64,000 nucleotides of DNA from Alteromonas sp. KUL106 (GCF_009811415.1 NZ_BLIG01000019.1:62001-126000), one strand, 5' to 3'. Positions 48,731 to 59,272 are shown, numbered from the stretch's first letter. Notes: generated from the sequence alone by a model not told the origin. Program-made: numbers and translations.

Positions 48731-50320
48731 TTAATTTTCGCGCGTATTCGTAAACTGGATGTCTGGGTAGCGCTCTTGCGCAAGTTGTAAATTAACCATA
48801 GTCGGTGCGATATACGTCAGGTTATCACCACCATCCAGCGCGAGGTTTTGCTCGCCTTTGCGGCGGAATTCATCAAGCTTTTTCTCGTCATTTGAATAAA
48901 CCCAGCGAGCAGTGCTCACGTTAATATGCTCGTAAAGTGCATCAACGTTGTACTCTGACTTAAGTCGCGCAACAACCACATCAAACTGAAGTACACCCAC
49001 TGCACCAACAATCAAATCGTTGTTTGCTAGTGGTCTAAACACCTGAACCGCACCTTCTTCAGAAAGCTGGATTAGGCCTTTTAGTAATTGTTTTTGCTTA
49101 AGCGGATCTTTCAAGCGAATGCGCTTAAATAGCTCAGGCGCAAAGTTTGGAATACCAGTAAAACGATAGTTATCGCCTGACGTGAAAGTGTCACCGATAC
49201 GGATTGTACCGTGGTTATGCAAGCCAATAATATCACCAGCATATGCTTCTTCTAACAGCGAGCGGTCACCCGCCAAAAACGTCAAGGCATCAGAGATACG
49301 CACGTCTTTACCTAAACGGCTGTTGCGCATTTTCATGCCTTTCTCGTATTTACCCGACACAATGCGACAAAACGCGATCCGGTCACGGTGTTTCGGGTCC
49401 ATGTTGGCCTGGATCTTAAATACGAAACCACTGAACTTACCATCAGTACTTTCGATTGTGCCTTCTTCGGTTTCACGACCCAGTGGCGCAGGCGCCCATT
49501 CCACCAACCCATCAAGCATATGGTCAACGCCAAAGTTACCCAACGCAGTACCAAAGAATACCGGCGTGAGTTGGCCTTCCAAGAAAAGCTCTCGGTCAAA
49601 CTCATTAGACGCGCCACGCACAAGTTCAAGCTCATCACGTAAGTTTCCAGCAAGATCGCTTCCTACGGCAGTATCGAGCTCTGGGTTATCTAACCCTTTA
49701 ATGATACGTACATCTTGAATTGTGTGGCCTTGGCCGCTTTGGTACAAAATAGTTTCGTCGCGGTGAAGGTGATATACCCCTTTGAAGCTTTTCCCACAGC
49801 CAATTGGCCAGGTAATTGGTGCGCAAAGAATATCAAGCTCTGTCTCAACTTCATCAAGCAGTTCCATCGGATCACGAATATCGCGGTCAAGCTTGTTCAT
49901 GAAGGTAATAATGGGTGTATCACGCAGACGAGTGACTTCCATTAACTTACGAGTTCTGTCTTCTACACCTTTAGCGGCGTCAATAACCATAAGACAAGAG
50001 TCAACAGCCGTCAGCGTACGGTATGTATCTTCAGAGAAATCTTCGTGTCCTGGGGTATCAAGCAAATTAACTAGGTGATCGCTGTAAGGAAACTGCATGA
50101 CAGACGTGGTAACCGAGATACCACGCTCTTTTTCCATTTCCATCCAGTCAGACTTAGCGTGCTGACCCGATTTTTTACCTTTTACAGTGCCGGCGGTTTG
50201 CAGGGCGCGTCCAAACAACAATACTTTTTCAGTAATGGTGGTTTTACCCGCATCCGGGTGCGATATGATTGCGAACGTGCGTCGCTTTTTAATCTCTTCT
50301 AACAGCTTCTTATCTGACAT
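48731..50320 (-). CDS. prfC: Peptide chain release factor 3 (GTPase)
   Basis: GTPase that removes RF1/RF2 from ribosomes. G1 [10 protein letters not shown]3 [15 protein letters not shown]4 FMNKLDRD; the RF3-specific C-terminal part ([27 protein letters not shown]) is present. The ATG at 50320 gives 529 aa, the same as E. coli PrfC. Upstream of argS on the same strand and probably co-transcribed. Confidence 0.96.
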   Translation of the reverse strand: MSDKKLLEEIKKRRTFAIISHPDAGKTTITEKVLLFGRALQTAGTVKGKKSGQHAKSDWMEMEKERGISVTTSVMQFPYSDHLVNLLDTPGHEDFSEDTYRTLTAVDSCLMVIDAAKGVEDRTRKLMEVTRLRDTPIITFMNKLDRDIRDPMELLDEVETELDILCAPITWPIGCGKSFKGVYHLHRDETILYQSGQGHTIQDVRIIKGLDNPELDTAVGSDLAGNLRDELELVRGASNEFDRELFLEGQLTPVFFGTALGNFGVDHMLDGLVEWAPAPLGRETEEGTIESTDGKFSGFVFKIQANMDPKHRDRIAFCRIVSGKYEKGMKMRNSRLGKDVRISDALTFLAGDRSLLEEAYAGDIIGLHNHGTIRIGDTFTSGDNYRFTGIPNFAPELFKRIRLKDPLKQKQLLKGLIQLSEEGAVQVFRPLANNDLIVGAVGVLQFDVVVARLKSEYNVDALYEHINVSTARWVYSNDEKKLDEFRRKGEQNLALDGGDNLTYIAPTMVNLQLAQERYPDIQFTNTREN

Positions 50321-50746
50321 CAATACTTATCTTCGTTATCTATTATCCCTGTAAACCAATTACTTACAGGCGCGTTTTATAACGGATAAGCAAAGCTTTT
50401 CCGCGCAAATTCAGTATTGCGGTAAAACGCTGGATACGGCTTGGTAATTAATTGCGCGGATTTTAGCATTTTACTGGGCGTAACAGTAGAGCGAAATTAC
50501 AGTACACACATTGCTCGTGTTGAAATGGAGAATTTCTTTAAGCACTCCATTCTTCTCAGTACAAAACTCCGATACATCACTTCCAATGCTACCTTCAATA
50601 CCAGCAAAACTCTCCAAAAAACAATTTCTTAAATTTTCGGGCTACATTCTATTGAAAATGTACAAATTTTATGCGAAGAATATTAAGTGTTCAAAAAACA
50701 CACTAAAAATAATTAAAGAAAAAAATCAAAGTCAAGGGAGACTAGA
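50321..50746. other. Gene-free divergent promoter region
   Basis: 426 bp between prfC and the large receptor. CCTGTAA (50348-50354) and TTACAGG (50364-50370) form an inverted repeat close to the prfC start, a possible operator. No gene, RNA or Fur box is seen in the rest. Confidence 0.5.
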
Positions 50747-53731
50747 ATGTTTTCAAACCACAAACTGGCCAAGTCGGTACGACTGGCTTGCGCGTTTGGC
50801 GCTGCTGCATCAATGGCATTTTCTGCCAATATCCACGCCCAAGAAGAAGACGAATCAGAAAAAGAAACCGTTGAGAAAATCGAAGTTACGGGTTCGCGTC
50901 TACTTTCCAATCCCAATGTTGCAGCGGCTACACCTGTTTTGAGTGTATCAGGTGCCGAAGCAGCGGCTCGCGGTAACTTACGTGTAGAAGATTTTGTTAA
51001 CGTGCTTCCGCAGGTTTTCGCAGGTCAAGCATCGGAAGTTTCAAATGGTTCAACGGGTACTGCAACGCTGAACCTTCGTGGTTTAGGTGCAAATAGAACA
51101 TTAGTGCTTATTGACGGCAAACGTCTTCCATATGGCTCCTCAGGAACCAGTGCGGCCAACGTTGACTTAGTCCCTACGCAAATGTTGGAGCGCGTTGACA
51201 TCCTTACTGGTGGTGCGTCAGCGGTATACGGGTCTGATGCGGTTGGTGGTGTTGCAAACTTTATTCTTCGCGACGACTTTGAAGGTGTCGAGTTTGGTGG
51301 TCAGTTCAGCACGAACTATGCTGACAACGATAACGGTCTGTATGAGGGCGTGCTAAACGCGGCGCAGCAACCCGTCCCTGGGTCAACAATGGATGGTGAC
51401 GAAACGCTAATTTATACGATGTTTGGCGCATCATCTGCTGACGGCAAAGGCAACGTAACCATTTACGCTTCTTACGAGGATCGCCAAGAAATCGTTCAGG
51501 CCGATAGAATTTTCTCTGCATGTACCTTGGGCCAAAGTAACGGCGCATCAAGCTTCGAAGGCTTTGGCTGTGTAGGTTCAGCGAACTTTCGGTTATTTGG
51601 CGGTCCTGGCGGGTTTGCGTTCCAAGAGGAAAACGGCAATATCATCTCTTATGCTGGTGGTCCAACACAGACCTATAACTTCGGTGCAACCAACTTCTTC
51701 CAGCGTCCATCAGAACGTTATCATTTCTACGCGAAAGGCGACTATGAACTAGCTGACAACCTAGAAGCCTATGCAGATTTTTCATACATCAACAACACCA
51801 GTGATGCCCAGATTGCACCAAGTGCTTCGTTTGGTATCGGCGCCTATGACATTAACTGTGGAAACCCGTTAATTCAAGGCAACAGCGGCATCGCATTTAC
51901 TGATATTTTTGGTTGCTCGGCTGACGATATTGCGAACGATGTAATTGTGAGCGGAATCACAGCATCTCACCGTAACGTAGAAGGTGGTTCGCGTAATTCA
52001 CGTCTTGAAAACAGCGCTTGGCGCTTTGTTGGTGGATTAAACGGTTTCATCGACGACATTTGGGCGTGGAATGTATTTGGTCAAGTGTCTGAAACCCGTG
52101 ACCAGAGTTCGGCAACTAACGATTTCGTTGTAGCAAACCTTCAACAGGCCCTACTAGCAACAACGGATGCTAATGGCAATGTAGTATGTATTGATCAGTC
52201 AGGAGGCTGTGTACCCTACAATATTTTCCAACGCCCTGGCGGTGAAAGCTCTGTTACCCAAGCTCAGTTAGACTTCATTCAAGGCATTGGTATAGTAAAC
52301 GGTGAAACTTCGCAAAAAGTTTTCGGTGCTGATATTCAAGCTAACCTAGGCGATTACGGTATTAAGATCCCTACGGCGAGTGATGGTATTGGCGTGTTGT
52401 TCGGTATCGAATACCGCAAAGACGAGCTTGCCTCTTCTCCAGATGAAATTAGCCAAATACAAGGTGGCGGTTTTACCGGTGTCGGCGGCGCTACGCTCGC
52501 TGTTGCTGGCAAGATTGAAGTGCGTGAATTCTTTACCGAGGTTCAGGTGCCACTTGTCTCGGGTGCAGAATTTGCTGAAGAACTCGTGTTGAGTGCACAG
52601 TATCGTTTCTCTGACTATGACGCAGACGGAAATGGCACTACAAACAGCTTTGACACCAATGCGTATGGCTACCAATTATCGTGGACACCAATAGACGACA
52701 TTAAACTGCGTGCTCAATACCAACGTGCGGTTCGTGCGCCTAACGTTATCGACTTATTCACCGGTCAAAACACAGGACTACCTAATCTAAGCCCTGCGGG
52801 AACCGACGCTAGCGGCGAGCAGTTGTATGATCCATGTGCAGGTGCAAACCCAATTGCTTCACTTGAAACCTGTGCAAGAACAGGGGTTACAGCAGCTCAA
52901 TACGGTAACATCCTAGACGTTATCTCTGGCCAAACTCAGTCTCTTACTGGTGGTAACCCACAACTGTCTCCTGAAACTGCCGATACCGTCACTTTCGGTA
53001 TCGTTATCACTCCAGCAAGTATCGAAGGCCTCTCGATTAGTGTGGATTACTTTGATATCGAAGTAGAAGATGCAATTTCAGCGGGTATCCCAGCGCAAAC
53101 TATCTTCGATAACTGTCTTGAAACAGGCGATCCTACGTTCTGTAGTCTAATCACTCGTTCTTCAGCAGGCTCTCTTGCAGCGGGAACATTTGGTGTTGGT
53201 TTCCAACAAACAAACTTGAACATCGCTACACTTCAAACATCAGGCGTAGACGTTCAAATAGGATATAATTTCGACACTAAACTAGGCAATATGAGAATCG
53301 ACTACGCTGCAACCATGCTAGACGAATTAAGCACTGTACCATTCCCTGGTGGTGATGCCATTGAGTGTGCAGGATTCTTTGGTAACGCATGTGACGCACC
53401 AAACCCTGAATACCGTCATAGATTCATGGCTACGTGGAATACGAACCTAGACATTGATATTACTGCTACCTGGAGACACTTTGGTACAACCGATAACGAT
53501 GATGAAGGTGATACACTTGAAACGGGATTCAGAGCTATCAACTATCTTGATATCTCTGCTACGTATTTCATGAATGAGAACCTAGAGTTCACTCTAGGTG
53601 TTCTCAACCTTCTCGGTGAGCAACCTCCAATTTATTCTGGTGCAGGTCCCGCTCTTGGTAACGGTAACACGTATCCAACAGTTTACGACACCAGCACAAA
53701 CTGGTTTGCATCATTCCGAGGAAAATTCTAA
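50747..53731 (+). CDS. Large TonB-dependent receptor
   Basis: 994-aa outer-membrane receptor. Signal peptide (about 1-31, ending NIHA), TonB-box area (VEKIEVTGSRLL), plug (about 55-175, with NLRGLGANRTLVLIDGKRLP and GGASAVYGSDAVGGV) and a barrel ending in WFASFRGKF. It belongs to the large-barrel group that in this order often takes up oligosaccharides or peptides, but no substrate gene is adjacent. Four cysteine pairs in the extracellular loops (for example FSACTLGQ...GFGCVG) are notable. The ATG follows AAGGGAG. A terminator follows. Confidence 0.9.
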   Translation: MFSNHKLAKSVRLACAFGAAASMAFSANIHAQEEDESEKETVEKIEVTGSRLLSNPNVAAATPVLSVSGAEAAARGNLRVEDFVNVLPQVFAGQASEVSNGSTGTATLNLRGLGANRTLVLIDGKRLPYGSSGTSAANVDLVPTQMLERVDILTGGASAVYGSDAVGGVANFILRDDFEGVEFGGQFSTNYADNDNGLYEGVLNAAQQPVPGSTMDGDETLIYTMFGASSADGKGNVTIYASYEDRQEIVQADRIFSACTLGQSNGASSFEGFGCVGSANFRLFGGPGGFAFQEENGNIISYAGGPTQTYNFGATNFFQRPSERYHFYAKGDYELADNLEAYADFSYINNTSDAQIAPSASFGIGAYDINCGNPLIQGNSGIAFTDIFGCSADDIANDVIVSGITASHRNVEGGSRNSRLENSAWRFVGGLNGFIDDIWAWNVFGQVSETRDQSSATNDFVVANLQQALLATTDANGNVVCIDQSGGCVPYNIFQRPGGESSVTQAQLDFIQGIGIVNGETSQKVFGADIQANLGDYGIKIPTASDGIGVLFGIEYRKDELASSPDEISQIQGGGFTGVGGATLAVAGKIEVREFFTEVQVPLVSGAEFAEELVLSAQYRFSDYDADGNGTTNSFDTNAYGYQLSWTPIDDIKLRAQYQRAVRAPNVIDLFTGQNTGLPNLSPAGTDASGEQLYDPCAGANPIASLETCARTGVTAAQYGNILDVISGQTQSLTGGNPQLSPETADTVTFGIVITPASIEGLSISVDYFDIEVEDAISAGIPAQTIFDNCLETGDPTFCSLITRSSAGSLAAGTFGVGFQQTNLNIATLQTSGVDVQIGYNFDTKLGNMRIDYAATMLDELSTVPFPGGDAIECAGFFGNACDAPNPEYRHRFMATWNTNLDIDITATWRHFGTTDNDDEGDTLETGFRAINYLDISATYFMNENLEFTLGVLNLLGEQPPIYSGAGPALGNGNTYPTVYDTSTNWFASFRGKF

Positions 53732-53761
53732 TTCCAAACCTCCCTTTGGACCTAAGCAAAA

Positions 53762-53790
53762 AGTCGTTTACTCTCGTAAACGGCTTTTTT
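53762..53790 (+). terminator. Terminator of the large receptor gene
   Basis: AGTCGTTTAC/GTAAACGGCT (one mismatch) with loop TCTC, then TTTTTT; 31 bp after the stop. Confidence 0.85.
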
Positions 53791-54020
53791 ATTTCGGCGT
53801 CACGACGTGACCTAACTGGCCTGTTTACTCACTTAAAACACAGAGACTTTGAGAAAACAGGTCTTACCCTATACAAATCATTGCCGCCCGCTTACACCAA
53901 TTAATCGAGAAGAAACCTCACGCCGTATTTAAAAACCGTGTACCTTAACTTTTGTTTCATTTACTGAAAGCTTAAATTGACAAACACTGTGCTATAGTCA
54001 TTCTAAACAAGAGATTATTA

Positions 54021-54284
54021 ATATTAGTCCGGATAGATAATTACCCACTCAGCGAGACTTAAATCGTTCGTAGTCGAGGCGTGTTACCGCAGGTATAGTG
54101 GTTCTACATCAAGGTGACACACCAAAGAAAACGGAAATTTAAACTCGCCCTTAGGGAAGGTCTGGCAAGCTTCTTAGCTACATTCTGGAAATGTGAAAGG
54201 GGACAGCCATCCCTGCATTCCCCTGCTTTGCTAGGAAACGTGCCAGCACCTTCTTAATGAGCAATTATCTATAAGAATTGGTAT
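54021..54284 (+). repeat. Dispersed intergenic repeat, copy 2 (enlarged)
   Basis: Left part as in copy 3 (TAGATAATTACCCACTCAG, GGTATAGTGG). It continues beyond CTGGCAAG with about 90 bp not found in the other copies, then ends with AATTATCTATAAGAATTGG and TAT, the right terminal repeat. The end lies 19 bp before the start of the GGDEF gene at 54304. Confidence 0.8.
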
Positions 54285-54303
54285 AACAAAACAAGGACGA
54301 TGA

Positions 54304-56115
54304 ATGCTGCGATTATTACTCGCATGGTTTGTAATAGCGTGTTTTTTCCGAACGGCTTGCGCGGCCAATTTCAACGATCCACAAACTATTCTCTCTTTAG
54401 ACAACGACATTGTATTTGCTGTAAGCGACAGCGCAGCACTCACGGGCGATGAGCAATGGTTTTATAGCGACAACATTATCGACAGATCGCCTTCACAGTA
54501 TTTGCACTTCAAAGTTCGTGTTTATAACCCGCTAGATACACACGTTCCCGTATGGTTTTCTATCGGCTTCCCTGCGGTAAAAGTGTTAACGGTAACAGAT
54601 GGTTACAACCGGTGGGAAACTGGTGACAATACCCCCTTTCACTCTCGCGCTGTGAATGCCCCGAATTATCATTTCCCTTCTATCTTGAAGCCTTCGTCTT
54701 ACACTGAATTTAGCGGAACTATGTCAGGTGAAATATTGAGATACAGCTTCTCTGTCGCGACGCCCGAATTTTACAGCAATCTTTATATGAAAACCTTGCA
54801 GCGGGATATGGCGTTTTTCGGCGCAATGGGCCTGCTCACTGTACTTTGTGTTTTAGGCTACTTTGCCAGCCGTAATTTGGTTTTTTTGAGCTTTGCGTCA
54901 TTTATTTTTGCCATCACTTTTTGGTTCTTTCGCGTTTTTGGTTACGCATTTGAGCTGCTTTGGCCAAACACGCCGAGTTTGAATGATATTAGCTATGCTA
55001 TCAGTGTATATTCTGTTTTGATCACTGCCTTCTGGGTATTGTTTCAAACACTCGCCAGAGAAAACCATGTGGTGTATGGAGCAAAAGCCGTAAAGCGATT
55101 TTGCGCAATTTTTCCTCTCATCGGTATTTCACTCTGGCTAGGCGTGGGACTAGATATAGCTTTAAAATTTCCCGTTGTCCTTTTTTTCCCTTTTACACTC
55201 ATTGCGGGCATCGTTATCACTGTAGAGCACAAGCGAGGCTCGGACAGGGCCAAGTGGCTTGCCGCAGCTATGTTCCCCGTGACGTTTAGTACTCTCATCC
55301 TTACTATCATTGCGCTTTTTGAGGTTGATCTTTTTTTAGAGCCCATTGCAACCTTTATGACTGGACTTGTAACGACGTGTCTATTCATGGTCGCGCTTAC
55401 CGCAAGCTACATGGTTAAGGTTGTTCAAAGAGAAAGAGACGCGCAGAAAGAAACCGCTCAATTAAAAAGCGAACAAGCAACCAGATTAGAGGCATTAGTG
55501 GCAGAGCGCACACTTGCACTCGAAAAGACAAACAGTATCTTGGCGGAACTGGCTTCCAAAGATGGTTTAACTGGGCTGCCTAATCGTCGTACGCTGGATT
55601 TATTTGTCGACACTACGTTTGATAAAGCCTTATGTGATTACGACATTCTCGCCATTGCGCTAATAGATTTAGACCACTTCAAAATTATCAACGATAGGTT
55701 TGGACACGATGTTGGTGACGAAGTACTTAAGGGAATAGCGGGTATTCTCGCGCCCCTCAATAGTGCAGATCAAGTTGCTGCGCGCTATGGTGGAGAAGAG
55801 TTTGCCATAGCAAAGCGTATAAAACGGAATGGGGAAATAAACCTAGGCGAGCACATTGACAAAATTACACACAACGAACTGCAGCCCACCGCACAGCCAA
55901 GTGAAGCAGACGAGTTTGCAGAGCAATTGAACGCTGTCCACCGCGCCATTAGCCAGTTAGCCATTGCATCCATTGGTGACAGGAAGTTAGGGGCATGTAT
56001 AGGTTGGACTTTATGCAAAGGCTCCGACGATGTCGTCGAAGCCTTCAGGCGCGCAGATAAAGCCCTTTACGTAGCCAAAGATAAGGGAAGAAACCTAATC
56101 ATTCCGGCTTTATGA
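54304..56115 (+). CDS. 7TM-sensor GGDEF protein (probable diguanylate cyclase)
   Basis: Signal peptide (about 1-20), a periplasmic 7TMR-DISMED2-like domain (about 30-155), a seven-helix 7TMR-DISM block (about 165-375), a short coiled coil (about 378-420, KETAQLKSEQATRLEALVAERTLALEK) and GGDEF (about 425-603). The active site reads GGEEF (ARYGGEEFAIA), with LIDLDHFKIINDRFGHDVGDEVL intact. The stretch after GGEEF (IKRNGEINLGEHIDKI...) is unusual and longer than normal. No RxxD is seen at the I-site. The ribosome site AAGGA sits between the repeat end and the start codon. Confidence 0.88.
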   Translation: MLRLLLAWFVIACFFRTACAANFNDPQTILSLDNDIVFAVSDSAALTGDEQWFYSDNIIDRSPSQYLHFKVRVYNPLDTHVPVWFSIGFPAVKVLTVTDGYNRWETGDNTPFHSRAVNAPNYHFPSILKPSSYTEFSGTMSGEILRYSFSVATPEFYSNLYMKTLQRDMAFFGAMGLLTVLCVLGYFASRNLVFLSFASFIFAITFWFFRVFGYAFELLWPNTPSLNDISYAISVYSVLITAFWVLFQTLARENHVVYGAKAVKRFCAIFPLIGISLWLGVGLDIALKFPVVLFFPFTLIAGIVITVEHKRGSDRAKWLAAAMFPVTFSTLILTIIALFEVDLFLEPIATFMTGLVTTCLFMVALTASYMVKVVQRERDAQKETAQLKSEQATRLEALVAERTLALEKTNSILAELASKDGLTGLPNRRTLDLFVDTTFDKALCDYDILAIALIDLDHFKIINDRFGHDVGDEVLKGIAGILAPLNSADQVAARYGGEEFAIAKRIKRNGEINLGEHIDKITHNELQPTAQPSEADEFAEQLNAVHRAISQLAIASIGDRKLGACIGWTLCKGSDDVVEAFRRADKALYVAKDKGRNLIIPAL

Positions 56116-56291
56116 CAACGTAACCACTGCCTTTCATTTGTCTTCTTTTGAAAATTGCAGCGCCATAGTATTAAGGCGAAAAAGCGATACATATTGGCTA
56201 TTTAACTACCTTCATCAACATAGCGCCGTATCGTCTCGTAACTCTGCGTTTTTAGATTTTATACAGCCTCGACTAACGCTTTAACTGAGCT

Positions 56292-57221
56292 TTATTTCGC
56301 GTGGCCTTTACCTAATATCCTTTTAAGTGTGCTTTGAGGAAGGCCATTTACTATTAGCGCAGCTATCATCAATATTGCTCCGGCCATCACCAATGGCAGT
56401 AGCGTTTCTTTAAGCAATATCACAGAGCTGACATAACCCACTATCGGCGTGAGTGTACTAATAAGAACAATTTTATCTGGGGGTAATTTAGGCCCCGCCG
56501 CTACCATGAGGCCAAAACCGAGACCTGTTGCCACTGGACCAATATAAGCCAGTAACAGCCAGTCACTTACAGCGTAAGCACCAAAATTCGGTGTTGGCTC
56601 TACCATTAGTGCGATAGCAAGCATCGCGAAGCCCGCAAAAGTAAACTGCCAGAACACCGCTTCTATTACGCTTCCTTTCCACTTGTGAAAAGACACTCTT
56701 CGAATAGCGACCGCCCACAATGCAGATGCCAGCAACATTCCGAAAAGAGGTAGCCATGCACCCGGTTGGCCAGAGGCAAGTAAAATCATTGCGCAGCCCA
56801 CGGTGGAAATACCGGTTAGGATTAATCGCTTAGAATGCGGACGTTGTCGATACCACAAGGTATCGATAAGCAGCATCCAAAGCGGTGTGGTGTAAATAAG
56901 AATACTGGCGGTGCCCGCGGGGATAAACTGTAGGGATACAGTAATAAGCCCCATTGATAAAATAAACTGGAAAAATGCGACAACAAAAACTACCGAGCGA
57001 TCTTTTCGATTTAATAGCGGTAAACGTTTTTTAGTGATCAGCACAAACAGCGCAAGCACGGGGAGACTTAACAAAAAGCGTAAGCACACCATCCACACAG
57101 GCCCTACAATCTCAAGTCCTAACTTCATGCCGGGCCAATTAAGCCCTAAACACAACACCGCAACCAAGAGCATTTTAATACCTTTTGATTGCTGTTTTTC
57201 CGCCTCTGATAATGAAGACAT
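56292..57221 (-). CDS. EamA/DMT-family transporter
   Basis: Ten-helix drug/metabolite transporter with two EamA repeats (LNWPGMKLGLEIVGPVWMVCLRF in the first; WAVAIRRVSFHKWKG and LTPIVGYVSSVILLKE in the second). The ATG at 57221 (MSSLSEAEKQQ) opens just before the first helix and gives 309 aa; earlier in-frame starts would add an uncharacteristic tail. Substrate unknown. It follows rimI on the same strand. Confidence 0.85.
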   Translation of the reverse strand: MSSLSEAEKQQSKGIKMLLVAVLCLGLNWPGMKLGLEIVGPVWMVCLRFLLSLPVLALFVLITKKRLPLLNRKDRSVVFVVAFFQFILSMGLITVSLQFIPAGTASILIYTTPLWMLLIDTLWYRQRPHSKRLILTGISTVGCAMILLASGQPGAWLPLFGMLLASALWAVAIRRVSFHKWKGSVIEAVFWQFTFAGFAMLAIALMVEPTPNFGAYAVSDWLLLAYIGPVATGLGFGLMVAAGPKLPPDKIVLISTLTPIVGYVSSVILLKETLLPLVMAGAILMIAALIVNGLPQSTLKRILGKGHAK

Positions 57222-57428
57222 GCGCTTTAAGAAATCCAACTGTACGAAATGCGTTAAGAGAAGTTTCACCGCCGGATAAGGAGCCTGTGAGCGGAGAATT
57301 TTAGTGGCGCAAATATAAGTGAATTGGTGGAGGATTAAAACCTTCCAAGCCTTAAAACACACCAAATTATCGACCAAATGGTCAACTTTTTAAAAGCCTT
57401 GTGGAAACTTTATTATACGGGGGGATTA

Positions 57429-57923
57429 TTACGCAGGGTTTGTCCACTTCATGATTCTAGCGTTTTCTTTATGTGTGCTATTCCCATTGCTTCCGTTGTT
57501 GGCGATATCCGTATTCTTCGTGGTGTAGTAGTTTTTGCGGGTCTCGATGTGCTCAAATCCAGAGCTCTCGTAAAGCGCAATGGCGGCGTGATTACTTTCA
57601 CGTACCTCTAACCACATCTCACACATGTTATTTTTCATCGATGTAGCGACGACAAAATTGACTAAAGCGCGACCTACCCCCTTGCCTCTGGCGGCATTGT
57701 CCACCGCAATATCCATGAGCGTAGCTTCATCAACGACTTCAAGCATAATCGCATAGCCAATAACTTCTTCATTTTCAAAAGCAAATACGCCGTAGTAAGG
57801 TTTGGTAAAACAATCAGCGAAAGTGCTTAATTTCCAGGGAGCTACTTGCGAACGCTGATGAATAGCGTGAGCTTGTTTGATGTGCCGTTCGAAGCCTTCC
57901 GGTGGTACGATTTTTAATTCCAT
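57429..57923 (-). CDS. rimI: Ribosomal-protein-alanine N-acetyltransferase
   Basis: GNAT acetyltransferase that modifies the N-terminus of ribosomal protein bS18. Acetyl-CoA loop DNAARGKGVGRALVNF, LEVRESNHAAIALYESSGFEHIETRKNYY typical of RimI. 164 aa, slightly longer than E. coli (148) by a polar tail. It starts 8 bp after holD, as in E. coli holD-rimI. Confidence 0.92.
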   Translation of the reverse strand: MELKIVPPEGFERHIKQAHAIHQRSQVAPWKLSTFADCFTKPYYGVFAFENEEVIGYAIMLEVVDEATLMDIAVDNAARGKGVGRALVNFVVATSMKNNMCEMWLEVRESNHAAIALYESSGFEHIETRKNYYTTKNTDIANNGSNGNSTHKENARIMKWTNPA

Positions 57924-57931
57924 CGCAGAAA

Positions 57932-58594
57932 TTACTGACTGTTAGCGGTGTTGTTCATCATGCGCCCTGCGCTAATGAGTTGGGCCCAGAGCGCCCGCTT
58001 TTGCACTGTGGTAAGTTTAAGCGGTGTGGCTGGTAATACTATGGCCGATTCGGTTACTGATAGCCCGCGACCAATCATTATAGTGTTAGCCCAATGTGAC
58101 GGTATACCTAACTGAACACAAGCTAGCTGCAAATCTTTTAGCCATTGTTGTGATTTCGCTTTCTGTTCGGCGCTTAACGGAATACCTTCTGGCGATACTG
58201 ATTCTTTTGCTTCGCTTTGCGCTACGCCACTTTTACTTCCACCATCTTCGTTATTTCGTGACGTGCTAAACGATGGCGGTTTTGCTGTATCAGCGTTTTT
58301 AGGCTGGATTTTATCTTTCGCGGTACTGCCTACATTTGCCCTTAACTGAGCAAGACGAGACTGCTTCTCTTCTTGAGAAATTGGCGTTGAAGACCGCGTA
58401 TTCGATTGAGCAGTTTGACTGAAAGACGTTTGGGTTGATGAAAGACTCGACACACCGTGTATGTGCTGTGCTGCACTGTTGTCGCTTTGCTTCGATTGGT
58501 CTTCCTGCTTTAGCTCAGCGTAGGCGTCTTTGGTGATCCATACTGGGATCCCCATTTCTTGTAATATCGCCTGCTGATATGAAGTAAGAGCCAT
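57932..58594 (-). CDS. holD: DNA polymerase III psi subunit (HolD-like)
   Basis: Psi links the clamp loader to SSB through chi. The N-terminus (YQQAILQEMGIPVWITKDAY) matches the short conserved chi-binding peptide of HolD; a long polar linker (about 30-135, rich in Ser, Gln, Lys) precedes the psi core (about 140-215). At 220 aa it is longer than E. coli psi (137) because of the linker, which is common in Alteromonadales. Adjacent to rimI, which supports the call. Confidence 0.82.
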   Translation of the reverse strand: MALTSYQQAILQEMGIPVWITKDAYAELKQEDQSKQSDNSAAQHIHGVSSLSSTQTSFSQTAQSNTRSSTPISQEEKQSRLAQLRANVGSTAKDKIQPKNADTAKPPSFSTSRNNEDGGSKSGVAQSEAKESVSPEGIPLSAEQKAKSQQWLKDLQLACVQLGIPSHWANTIMIGRGLSVTESAIVLPATPLKLTTVQKRALWAQLISAGRMMNNTANSQ

Positions 58595-58831
58595 AGCGTA
58601 AAAACCTATCGTGAAGAATTCATCGAGATTGTTTAGTTTACTAAAGTTATAGGCTTGGTTGAATCACTATCGCGTTATTTTACCTTAATGGCATTTGCTT
58701 TAAGTGCAATCAGCCAAAGTCAATCGATAGCTACATAAACTTATGAGACATAAAGTATAAAAATCGTAGTATCAATGATTGAATGTAAGATTATTTCTGA
58801 ATTGAACGGGGGTATTCACAAGAAAGGAAAG

Positions 58832-58908
58832 TGGCAGGGGTGGAGGGACTCGAACCCCCAACCATCGGTTTTGGAGACCGCTGTTCTACCAATTCGAACT
58901 ACACCCCT
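58832..58908 (-). tRNA. tRNA-Trp (anticodon CCA)
   Basis: 77 nt including an encoded CCA end. Acceptor AGGGGTG/CACCCCT, anticodon loop CTCCAAA with CCA, T-arm GGGGGTTCGAGTCCCTC. All arms pair. It is monocistronic, between holD and the thiamine operon. Confidence 0.96.
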
Positions 58909-59081
58909 AGCGCGCTGTGCATTATACGGATGACATTTAAAAGGTAAAGCCTTTTTATCATTACCATGCACTGCATGCTTAATTAACACGCAATACGCTG
59001 TTTTTTCAATCTAAAAATTCCATTTATACGTTAATCAAACTCTAAGGCTTGTCTTAGCAAGCCCGTTTTTGAGCCATTTTA

Positions 59082-59251
59082 ATACCAGTCCGCATAGATA
59101 ATTACCCACTCAGCGAGAGTTAAAATGTTTGTAATCGCGGTGTGTTACCGCAGGTTTAGTGATTCTACATCAAGGTGACACAACAAAGAGTACGGACATT
59201 TTAAACTCGCCCTTCGGGAAGGCGCTGGCAAATATCTATGCGGATTGGTAT
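59082..59251 (+). repeat. Dispersed intergenic repeat, copy 3 (complete)
   Basis: 170 bp bounded by terminal inverted repeats: ATACCAGTCCGCATAGATA at the left and its complement (ATACCAATCCGCATAGATA read from the right end), one mismatch in 19. It encodes no protein. No clear target duplication is visible. Confidence 0.9.
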
Positions 59252-59272
59252 CAGCTTTAAACGCTGAGGTAT

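Noticed and set aside
49182..49718. Plus-strand open frame of 178 aa
   Set aside because: It is antisense to prfC; low-complexity Ser/Pro-rich translation, no ribosome site.
58832..59251. Integration site of a genomic island at tRNA-Trp
   Set aside because: No integrase and no repeated tRNA 3' end is visible; the neighbour is the dispersed intergenic repeat, not an island.
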